Shown in pieces: positions 23,069-28,281 of a stretch of DNA of 28,281 nucleotides. Numbering within the stretch: the stretch's first letter is position 1; every line of letters starts with the position of its first letter. The DNA is from CAVPKN01 sp964588495 (GTDB lineage Bacteria; Chlamydiota; Chlamydiia; Chlamydiales; JAAKFR01), in NCBI GenBank assembly GCA_964588495.1, contig CAZPPS010000034.1, positions 1 through 28,281 on the forward strand, written 5' to 3'. The notes under the pieces are model-generated. The model was given only the letters and a program-made list of their open reading frames with translations. It did not search any database and was not told where the DNA came from. Both the position numbers and the translations under genes were made by a program.

Positions 23069-23240
23069 GAGTATGTTTGTGAGAAGAGAGCTCGCTCACT
23101 GTGGGGTTTCCCGCTTGCAGATAAGCTCCTGCATACTCTTTTCCCTCAAAGGGGATCAGCTGCAAGCTTGTTTCAGAATCGCTCAAACGGATTTTCAAAT
23201 CGGGAGTCACACGGATTCCCATAAAAAGCTTTGTTTTCAT
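22983..23240 (-). CDS. Possible small antisense gene between pyrC and pyrD
   Basis: An 85-codon frame on the minus strand fills the only sizeable gap in the pyr operon and overlaps the last 86 nt of pyrC. Translation from ATG 23240 (MKTKLFMGIRVTPDLKI...) has a protein-like mix of amphipathic segments and a hydrophobic C-terminal strand (MLQVVVFPQAFLG). An in-frame ATG at 23267 is an alternative. No family recognised, no good ribosome-binding site, and no clear promoter. It may be real, a decayed insert, or chance. Confidence 0.4.
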   Translation of the reverse strand: MKTKLFMGIRVTPDLKIRLSDSETSLQLIPFEGKEYAGAYLQAGNPTVSELSSHKHTLMDALQKSLPDVRTDMLQVVVFPQAFLG

Positions 23241-23268
23241 AACCGCTCTTATAAAGGAAATGCCCATT

Positions 23269-24366
23269 ATGAATAAATTGCCAGTTTGGTGGCCCTTGAA
23301 ACCCCCCGTTTATGATATCGACAAAAGTTACATGGCAAATCTCGAAGAAGGGCCCTTCTTCAATGAAACGATCCCAGAAAGAAATTGGCCGAATAAAGAG
23401 CAGTGGATTGATTTTTTGGGCTTTAAAGTGGCCTCCCGTTTAGGTGTTCCTGCGGGGCCCCTTTTAAACGCCAATTGGGTCAGCTTTGCCGCTAAAATGG
23501 GCTTTGACATTGTCACTTATAAAACCATCCGATCGCGCCCCCATCCGGCGCACCCTGCTCCCAATATGATCTATGTCGAAACGCACGGCGCCTTATCGCA
23601 TGCGCGGGCTGATGAGACACTCACACAGGCTAACTTGCCCCCCAAAACTTTAGAGAGCTTAGCGGTCACCAACTCTTTTGGGATTCCCTCCATGGATGGC
23701 GATTACCTTGCAGAAGATATCGCAAAAGCAAATGCCTCTTTAGCGCCGGGACAAGTGATGATCGTATCTGTTGTCGGAACGCCGCGCGAAGGGGAAGATT
23801 TTGTAGAAGATTTTGCAGATGCAGCACGTGTGGCACTGCTTGGGGGTGCTAAAATTATCGAGGCCGACTTTTCTTGCCCCAATGTTTCGACCTGTGAAGG
23901 GAGCTTATTTGCAAATCCAGAGATGGTTTACGAAATTTGTGTGCGGATGAAAAAAGCGATGGGCTCGATTCCGCTCGTCATTAAAGTGGGCGTGATTCAA
24001 GAAGAAGAAATTTTGCGCGCAGTCATGAAAGGGGCAGCCGAAGCGGGCGTTGAGGCGATTTGCGGCATCAACACCATGAGCATGAAAGTGGTGAATGCCC
24101 TCGGAAAAGCGGCTTTAGGCGAAAAAAGGCTTAAAAGCGGCGTCTGCGGAAGCCCAATTCGAGAAGTTGCTCTTGATTTTGTAGAAAAAGCGCATAAAAT
24201 CAATACCCAAGAAAAGTTTGGGCTAACGATTATGGCAACGGGTGGTGTGACCGAGTCTGCCCATTTCGATCTTTTCTTGGATGCCGGAGCTGATATTGCG
24301 ATGAGCGCAGCTGGAATGCTCTGGGACCCTTATTTAGCAGCCCGTTACCACAGAGGAGAGAAGTAA
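23269..24366 (+). CDS. pyrD: Dihydroorotate dehydrogenase (class 1-like)
   Basis: The 365-residue product oxidises dihydroorotate to orotate using FMN. It is a TIM-barrel flavoprotein with GVPAGPLLNANW near the N-terminus, TNSFGIPSMDGDY, the active-site segment ADFSCPNVST, ICGINTMSM, and the FMN phosphate region MATGGVTESAHFDLFLDAGA. The Cys in FSCPN is the class 1 catalytic base (class 2 has Ser), yet no pyrK partner is present. The Asn that usually precedes it (NLSCPN) is Asp here. There is no N-terminal membrane helix. The ATG at 23269 lies 10 nt after AAAGGA; another at 23260 is only 2 nt from the AAAGG core. Two nt separate it from pyrE. Confidence 0.9.
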   Translation: MNKLPVWWPLKPPVYDIDKSYMANLEEGPFFNETIPERNWPNKEQWIDFLGFKVASRLGVPAGPLLNANWVSFAAKMGFDIVTYKTIRSRPHPAHPAPNMIYVETHGALSHARADETLTQANLPPKTLESLAVTNSFGIPSMDGDYLAEDIAKANASLAPGQVMIVSVVGTPREGEDFVEDFADAARVALLGGAKIIEADFSCPNVSTCEGSLFANPEMVYEICVRMKKAMGSIPLVIKVGVIQEEEILRAVMKGAAEAGVEAICGINTMSMKVVNALGKAALGEKRLKSGVCGSPIREVALDFVEKAHKINTQEKFGLTIMATGGVTESAHFDLFLDAGADIAMSAAGMLWDPYLAARYHRGEK

Positions 24367-24368
24367 AA

Positions 24369-24974
24369 ATGGACGAAACAGTAAAAAAATGTATTTCGAA
24401 GCTTTTTGAGATTGGAGCAGTCAAATTTGGGGAATTTAAGCTCAAAAGCGGCATTCTCTCTCCCATTTACATCGATTTGCGTCTCATTGTTTCGTATCCT
24501 GAACTGCTGAATCAAATTGCCGATCTGATGTGGCAAAAAGTCTCTACTTTTCATGTCAATTGCGTGTGCGGAGTTCCGTATACGGCCCTTCCGATTGCAA
24601 CAGCTTTGTCTTTGAAGCAGAACCTTCCGATGGTGATGCGCCGCAAAGAAGTGAAAGATTACGGAACGAAAAAAGTGATCGAGGGAGTTTTCCAAAAAGG
24701 GGATCAGTGTTTGGTTCTTGAAGATCTGATCACAAGCGGAGCTAGCGTCTTTGAAACCATTGAACCTCTAGAACATGAGGGCTTGAAAGTGAGCGATATC
24801 GTCGTCCTTCTAGACCGGGAGCAAGGGGGCAAAAAGCGGATTGAAGAAAAAGGGTACCGTCTCCACTCAGTCTTAAAAATCACAGATCTTCTCGCCGTCT
24901 TGGAAAAAGAGGGTAAGATCTCTGGACAAATCACAACTCAAGTTAACCATTTTTTAGCGGCAAACCAATGTTAA
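24369..24974 (+). CDS. pyrE: Orotate phosphoribosyltransferase
   Basis: The 201-residue product converts orotate and PRPP to OMP. It is a type I phosphoribosyltransferase with the PRPP-binding motif CLVLEDLITSGASVFETI (about residues 115-132) and the basic loop VMRRKEVKDYGTKKVIEG (about 91-108) that covers the active site. The N-terminal GEFKLKSGILSPIYIDLRL is typical of the OPRT domain, including that of eukaryotic UMP synthases. It starts 2 nt after the pyrD stop and overlaps pyrF by 7 nt, mirroring the OPRT-ODC order of the fused eukaryotic enzyme. Confidence 0.96.
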   Translation: MDETVKKCISKLFEIGAVKFGEFKLKSGILSPIYIDLRLIVSYPELLNQIADLMWQKVSTFHVNCVCGVPYTALPIATALSLKQNLPMVMRRKEVKDYGTKKVIEGVFQKGDQCLVLEDLITSGASVFETIEPLEHEGLKVSDIVVLLDREQGGKKRIEEKGYRLHSVLKITDLLAVLEKEGKISGQITTQVNHFLAANQC

Positions 24975-25738
24975 GATCAACGTACTCTGAAAGAGCCAAA
25001 AGCTCACTCAATCCCACGGGCCAGAAGCTTCTAAAGCTGATGGATGAAAAGCAAACGAATCTATGTCTTGCCTGCGATGTCACCACAAAAAAACAGCTTT
25101 TAGAGATTGCCGATCTTTTGGGTCCTGAGCTTTGTGTTCTCAAAACGCATGTCGATATTCTCGAAGATTTTACACCAGATCTTCCCCATAAACTCCAAGC
25201 TCTTGCAGAAAAGCACAACTTCCTCATTTTCGAAGACAGAAAGTTTGCCGACATTGGCAACACTGTTGTCTGGCAATACCAAGACGGGATTTACAGAATC
25301 TCCGATTGGTCTCATATCACAAATGCCCACATTATTCCAGGTCCTGGAATTATCGAAGGTCTTAAAACTGTAGGTCTTCCCAAAGGGAGAGGTCTTCTCC
25401 TTTTAGCCGAGATGAGCTCCAAAGGGACGATGGCCAAAGGGGCTTACACAGAACAGGCGATCGCTTGGGCTCAAGAACATGCCGAATTCGTCATCGGCTT
25501 TATCTGCGTCCAAAAACTCACCGATTCTCCATCTTTTATCCACATGACGCCCGGCGTCCAGCTCCAAACCGGCACCGACAAGCTCGGCCAGCAATACTTG
25601 ACCCCCGAGCGGGTGATTGGCGAGCTCCAAAGCGATGTCATCATCGTGGGCCGCGGCATCTACGGATCTTCAGAGCCTTTGGAAGAGGCCAAGCGCTATA
25701 GAAAAGCCGGCTGGTCCGCTTACTCCTCCCGCCTTTGA
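24968..25738 (+). CDS. pyrF: Orotidine 5'-phosphate decarboxylase, eukaryotic type
   Basis: The 256-residue product decarboxylates OMP to UMP, the last step of the pathway. The catalytic motif FEDRKFADIGNTV (about residues 81-93) contains the Asp-Lys-Asp core. Segments such as LGPELCVLKTHVDILEDF, LLLLAEMSSKGTMAKG and LTPGVQLQTG match the eukaryotic UMP synthase/URA3 form much more closely than the shorter bacterial PyrF. The N-terminus (YSERAKSSLNPTGQKLLKLM) also resembles the ODC half of UMPS. It overlaps pyrE by 7 nt and is the last gene of the operon. Function is certain; the evolutionary origin (transfer from a eukaryote or another bacterium) is inferred. Confidence 0.95.
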   Translation: MLRSTYSERAKSSLNPTGQKLLKLMDEKQTNLCLACDVTTKKQLLEIADLLGPELCVLKTHVDILEDFTPDLPHKLQALAEKHNFLIFEDRKFADIGNTVVWQYQDGIYRISDWSHITNAHIIPGPGIIEGLKTVGLPKGRGLLLLAEMSSKGTMAKGAYTEQAIAWAQEHAEFVIGFICVQKLTDSPSFIHMTPGVQLQTGTDKLGQQYLTPERVIGELQSDVIIVGRGIYGSSEPLEEAKRYRKAGWSAYSSRL

Positions 25739-25742
25739 TTCT

Positions 25743-25767
25743 AATACTGAGAGCAGTGTTGATTTTT
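25743..25767 (+). terminator. Weak terminator-like hairpin after pyrF
   Basis: AATACTG (25743-25749) pairs with CAGTGTT (25754-25760, one G-U pair) around the loop AGAG, followed by GATTTTT. It lies 4 nt after the pyrF stop. The stem is short, so efficiency is uncertain. Confidence 0.4.
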
Positions 25768-25800
25768 GGCTTCAAGTTTTGTTGCTAACGACTTTCGTTT

Positions 25801-25828
25801 ATTTTTAAAAACCACAGAGCACACAGAG
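25801..25828 (+). repeat. Left arm of a perfect 28-bp inverted repeat around the GxxExxY gene
   Basis: ATTTTTAAAAACCACAGAGC followed by ACACAGAG is the exact reverse complement of 26230-26257. Similarity continues a little further inward with small gaps. The CACAGAG-rich sequence is of the type often seen at the edges of GxxExxY-family genes. Confidence 0.85.
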
Positions 25829-25845
25829 GACAGAGAGAAGGGGAT

Positions 25846-26271
25846 TTATTTTTGCATACGACGAATTCCGTCCTTTAGAATTTTGGTATTAAAGTTGATG
25901 AGTAAGCCTGTTTTACAGTCAGACAATTTTAGATATGAGAGTAGTTGTGCTTCATGGACGGGCGTTAAAGCAGCAACAGATTTTATTTCCACAATTATCT
26001 GCTGCTCAATAATTAAATCAAGGCGGTAGCCACAATCGAGCATGACATCTTTATAGAAAACAGGCAGAGGCTTTTGATGCTCAACTTTTAATCCATTAAG
26101 TCTGAGTTCATAAATCAGACAGGCTTCATAAGCTGATTCTAGAAGACCTGGTCCTAATGTACGATGCACTTCAATTGCCGCCCCGATGACACTATACGTT
26201 AGGGCATTTAATTTTTTTTTCTCTGTGTTCTCTGTGTGCTCTGTGGTTTTTAAAAATTCATCGAAGATCAT
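25846..26271 (-). CDS. GxxExxY family protein (PD-(D/E)XK nuclease-like)
   Basis: The product has 141 residues. The family name motif is visible in GPGLLESAYEACLIYEL (Gly-x-x-Glu-x-x-Tyr, about residues 42-48). The nuclease-like core follows, with GYRLDLIIEQQIIVEIKSV (Asp ... Glu-x-Lys, about 81-99). The C-terminus ends ILKDGIRRMQK, also typical. The biological role is unknown. The first 18 residues (MIFDEFLKTTEHTENTEK) are translated from the inverted repeat itself, so the repeat is part of the gene. A weak alternative is that translation starts later. It is placed between pyrF and glgC, on the opposite strand to both, as expected for an inserted element. Confidence 0.88.
   Translation of the reverse strand: MIFDEFLKTTEHTENTEKKKLNALTYSVIGAAIEVHRTLGPGLLESAYEACLIYELRLNGLKVEHQKPLPVFYKDVMLDCGYRLDLIIEQQIIVEIKSVAALTPVHEAQLLSYLKLSDCKTGLLINFNTKILKDGIRRMQK
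26230..26257 (-). repeat. Right arm of the 28-bp inverted repeat
   Basis: Exact reverse complement of 25801-25828. It covers codons about 5-14 of the GxxExxY gene. The two arms bound a unit of 457 bp. Confidence 0.85.
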
Positions 26272-26391
26272 AGGATGCCAAGGTGATTGCCAAAAATATA
26301 ACAGAGAATAGTATAAGAAAAACTTTATGAAAATAATTTTATGCCCCTCTTTGTAAAAGCATCGACTTAAGAAGAATATTAAATTATTTAG

Positions 26392-26421
26392 TTGACACTG
26401 TTGTTGTTTATTTGGTACAAA
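26392..26421 (+). promoter_or_regulatory. Candidate glgC promoter
   Basis: A perfect TTGACA (26392-26397) is followed after 18 nt by TACAAA (26416-26421), a four-of-six match to the -10 consensus. The leader would be about 28 nt; only a weak GAGA precedes the ATG at 26456. Confidence 0.5.
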
Positions 26422-26455
26422 AGACTAAGCGGCTATTGTAACAGAGAAACACAAC

Positions 26456-27805
26456 ATGCTTAATTTCCCAACTGATAAAGTTAAATCGGAAAGACAAGCA
26501 GAGGTTCAGGGGAACCGCGTCTCTCTCGATCGGGTAGCCGTTATTATTTTAGGCGGAGGAGAGGGGACACGGCTTAAGCCTTTGACACTCACACGTTGTA
26601 AGCCAGCCATTTCCTTTGGCGGCAGATACACTTTGATCGATGTCCCTATTTCACAATCTTTGACAATCGGTCTGAGCAAAATCTTTGTGATCGGTCAGTA
26701 TTTGGTCCATTCTCTCCAAAAACACCTTTTAAGTGCTTTTTCTCAAAACCGGATACAGCTTTTGATTCCAGAAGCGCGTGGGGGAAAGCAGGTTTGGTAT
26801 AAAGGAACCGCCGATGCAATCCGGCAAAATCTTCATTATTTTAATGAAGTGGCTGCCGACTATTTTTTAATTCTCTCAGGAGATCAGCTCTATAACATCA
26901 ATTTCCAGAAATTGATGAATTTTGGGGTCTCGGTCGATGCAGGCTTGGTGATTGCGGGTCAACCTGTCACAAAAAAGGATGCCCAACGGATGGGATTGCT
27001 CAAAGTGGAGCAGGGGGGATCCCGTATTTACGACTTTTACGAAAAGCCTCAGGAAGAGGCTATTTTAGAGCGCTTTTTTCTCGACGATTCTACCCTCAAG
27101 GGGCTTGGCTATGATGGGCATGAGGGTAAGAATTATCTCGGTTCCATGGGAATCTACTTTTTTAAGCGGAAAGTTCTCTTTGATTTATTACAATCGGATG
27201 TCCGAGATGATTTTGGCAAACATTTGGTCCAAACGCAGATGCAAAAAGGGGATGTCCACGCCTTTATGTATGATGGGTATTGGGAAGATATTGGGACGAT
27301 TGAGTCCTATTACAACGCCAACCTGGCCCTTACAGGGATGAAGACTCCAGGAAAAGCGGGCTTCCAGTGGTATGATGAAACAGACCCCATCATCACCCGA
27401 GATTATAACCTTCCAGGTGCCAAGATCGGCAATTGCAAACTCGATCATTCTATTATTTGTGAAGGTTCGGTGATTGGAGCCCAAGAGATTACCCATAGCA
27501 TCATCGGCGTCCGCTCCATTATTGACGAAAAAACGATCATCCGCGACTCGATCCTCCTTGGAAACGAGTTTTACGAACGTCCCCCCTTGAGCTATGACGA
27601 CGCTCCTTACCGACCGAGAATTGGTAAAAATTGCTTCATCGAAAAGGCTATTATCGACGATAACGTCACCTTAGGCGATAACGTCACCCTCAGCAACCGG
27701 CATGGCTACATCAACTATGACTCGGAGGATGGTTTAGTAACGGTTCGTGACGGAATCATCGTCATTCCACGGGGAACAATCATCCCCAACAACTACACTT
27801 TCTAA
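26456..27805 (+). CDS. glgC: Glucose-1-phosphate adenylyltransferase (ADP-glucose pyrophosphorylase)
   Basis: The 449-residue product makes ADP-glucose for glycogen synthesis. The N-terminal nucleotidyltransferase domain carries ILGGGEGTRLKPLTLTRCKP (about residues 31-50), the ATP-site segment WYKGTADAIRQNL (about 113-125), LSGDQLYNI and the sugar-phosphate site FYEKPQEEA. The C-terminal part (about 320-449) is a left-handed beta helix with isoleucine-rich hexapeptide repeats (SIICEGSVIGA, SIIGVRSIID, AIIDDNVTLGDNV), as expected. Length is close to plant-type and chlamydial GlgC. Glycogen metabolism is conserved in Chlamydiae, and glgC lies a few genes from hemH in C. trachomatis (from memory), which fits this window. 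Confidence 0.96.
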   Translation: MLNFPTDKVKSERQAEVQGNRVSLDRVAVIILGGGEGTRLKPLTLTRCKPAISFGGRYTLIDVPISQSLTIGLSKIFVIGQYLVHSLQKHLLSAFSQNRIQLLIPEARGGKQVWYKGTADAIRQNLHYFNEVAADYFLILSGDQLYNINFQKLMNFGVSVDAGLVIAGQPVTKKDAQRMGLLKVEQGGSRIYDFYEKPQEEAILERFFLDDSTLKGLGYDGHEGKNYLGSMGIYFFKRKVLFDLLQSDVRDDFGKHLVQTQMQKGDVHAFMYDGYWEDIGTIESYYNANLALTGMKTPGKAGFQWYDETDPIITRDYNLPGAKIGNCKLDHSIICEGSVIGAQEITHSIIGVRSIIDEKTIIRDSILLGNEFYERPPLSYDDAPYRPRIGKNCFIEKAIIDDNVTLGDNVTLSNRHGYINYDSEDGLVTVRDGIIVIPRGTIIPNNYTF

Positions 27806-27843
27806 AATTTATCAGAATTTATCCTCTCCTTAATATTGAATTA

Positions 27844-27866
27844 AAACTATTATTGTATAATAGTTT
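27844..27866. terminator. AT-rich hairpin after glgC, overlapping a possible -10 box
   Basis: A perfect 10-bp stem, AAACTATTAT (27844-27853) with ATAATAGTTT (27857-27866), has a 3-nt loop and is followed by AGTTTTT. The stem is almost all A-T, so it is weak as a terminator. It also contains TATAAT (27856-27861), which could be the -10 of the next gene, although no good -35 is 16-18 nt upstream. Confidence 0.35.
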
Positions 27867-27920
27867 AGTTTTTAATTATTTTGATAATTTGTTTAATAGA
27901 ATAATCAAGGAGAATAATAA

Positions 27921-28281
27921 ATGGCATTTGGTGGTAGTCCTATTTCTAAGCTAACAGAGTCATCGGGCTATGTAAGTTTCCCAAGTAGTGGTGATAGTCC
28001 GAATGGACAATTAGAGGAGCGCAAAGTTCAATATGGTACAGATCCCCTAAGCTCATCAGAGGTCGCTGAAGCGAGCCAACCTGAATCTGGAAAAGCCCAA
28101 GCCCATATCACTACTATTAGTCATTCTGAAAAAGAATTTCATGTCCCTTTTGGAGAAAAACATCCTAAGTTTACCCTCGTTTTGAAAGTATTGGCGATCG
28201 CTTTAGTTTTCTTTGGGATCCCAGGAATCGGGATGGGGGTAGGTGTCCATTTTGGTGCCATAGAAGCACTCAAAAATACCG
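27921..28281 (+). CDS. N-terminal part of a candidate Inc-like membrane protein, cut by the window end
   Basis: An open frame of 120 codons runs from ATG 27921 off the end of the window. AAGGAG (27907-27912) 8 nt upstream is the clearest Shine-Dalgarno in the region. The first 80 residues or so are polar, Ser/Gly/Pro-rich and apparently disordered (MAFGGSPISKLTESSGYVSF at the start). A hydrophobic helix begins at about residue 84 (FTLVLKVLAIALVFFGIPGI) and runs into a Gly-rich hydrophobic stretch to about 110. A Ser-rich unstructured N-terminus followed by a hydrophobic lobe fits type III secreted Inc proteins, but the second lobe, if any, is beyond the window. No family recognised. Confidence 0.75.
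   Translation, partial: MAFGGSPISKLTESSGYVSFPSSGDSPNGQLEERKVQYGTDPLSSSEVAEASQPESGKAQAHITTISHSEKEFHVPFGEKHPKFTLVLKVLAIALVFFGIPGIGMGVGVHFGAIEALKNT

Noticed and set aside
22959..23276. Plus-strand frame covering the pyrC-pyrD gap
   Set aside because: It starts inside pyrC and overlaps the start of pyrD, with a random-looking product. The minus-strand frame in the same place is more protein-like.
1..28281. CRISPR array, tRNA or rRNA genes, transposase genes
   Set aside because: No regularly spaced short repeats with unique spacers were seen; the collagen repeats are coding and tandem without spacers. No tRNA cloverleaf or rRNA sequence and no transposase-like product was recognised by eye.

Overview
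The window looks like a chromosomal segment of a Chlamydia-related bacterium (order Chlamydiales, an 'environmental' lineage of the Waddlia/Parachlamydia/Simkania kind) rather than a classical Chlamydia. From memory of the C. trachomatis map, two gene blocks keep chlamydial neighbourhoods: pseudouridine synthase - gpmA - nifS-like - nifU-like - birA - rodA (CT723 to CT720, CT725, CT726), and hemH next to a glutamine-binding-type solute-binding protein, with glgC close by (CT485, CT486, CT489). Several proteins have the paired hydrophobic lobes of chlamydial inclusion-membrane (Inc) proteins, and one has an F-box-like N-terminus as in amoeba-associated chlamydiae. Species was not determined.

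Layout. 1-2064: the 3' part of a collagen-like surface protein with tandem DNA repeats, followed closely by a small exported protein. 2182-3797 (minus): a lemA-htpX membrane-protease pair. 3905-6404 (minus): RluB-type pseudouridine synthase and a large Inc-like protein. 6460-9144 (plus): gpmA, then a 161-nt giant hairpin filling the whole intergenic space, then nifS-like and nifU-like genes whose products have lost most catalytic residues. 9190-9777 (minus): birA. 9806-11373 (plus): rodA and a small uncharacterised gene. 11400-11840 (minus): small Inc-like protein. 11884-12261: two adjacent large imperfect palindromes with no convincing gene. 12254-12988 (minus): lipoprotein solute-binding protein. 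13100-14074 (plus): hemH. 14071-15858 (minus): F-box-like protein. 16178-25738 (plus): a complete UMP biosynthesis operon, carA-carB-pyrB-pyrI-pyrC-pyrD-pyrE-pyrF. 25801-26271: a GxxExxY-family gene enclosed by perfect 28-bp inverted repeats. 26456-27805 (plus): glgC. 27921 to the end: the start of another Inc-like or membrane gene.

How it works together. The pyr operon encodes all six steps from glutamine and bicarbonate to UMP, including the regulatory chain of aspartate carbamoyltransferase and an OMP decarboxylase of eukaryotic (UMPS/URA3) type. It is preceded by a strong intrinsic terminator only a few bases before carA. Two tiny overlapping leader ORFs run through that terminator and stop 2 nt before the carA start, which has no Shine-Dalgarno of its own. 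This is the most interesting regulatory signal here: a probable translation-coupled attenuator. The operon plus the F-box gene lies between hemH/SBP and glgC, consistent with lineage-specific gain or retention in an otherwise conserved chlamydial backbone.

Other points worth a second look are the Cys-Cys interruptions placed in the collagen domain with a fixed four-triplet quantum, the non-catalytic NifS/NifU pair, and three long palindromic elements that abut stop codons.
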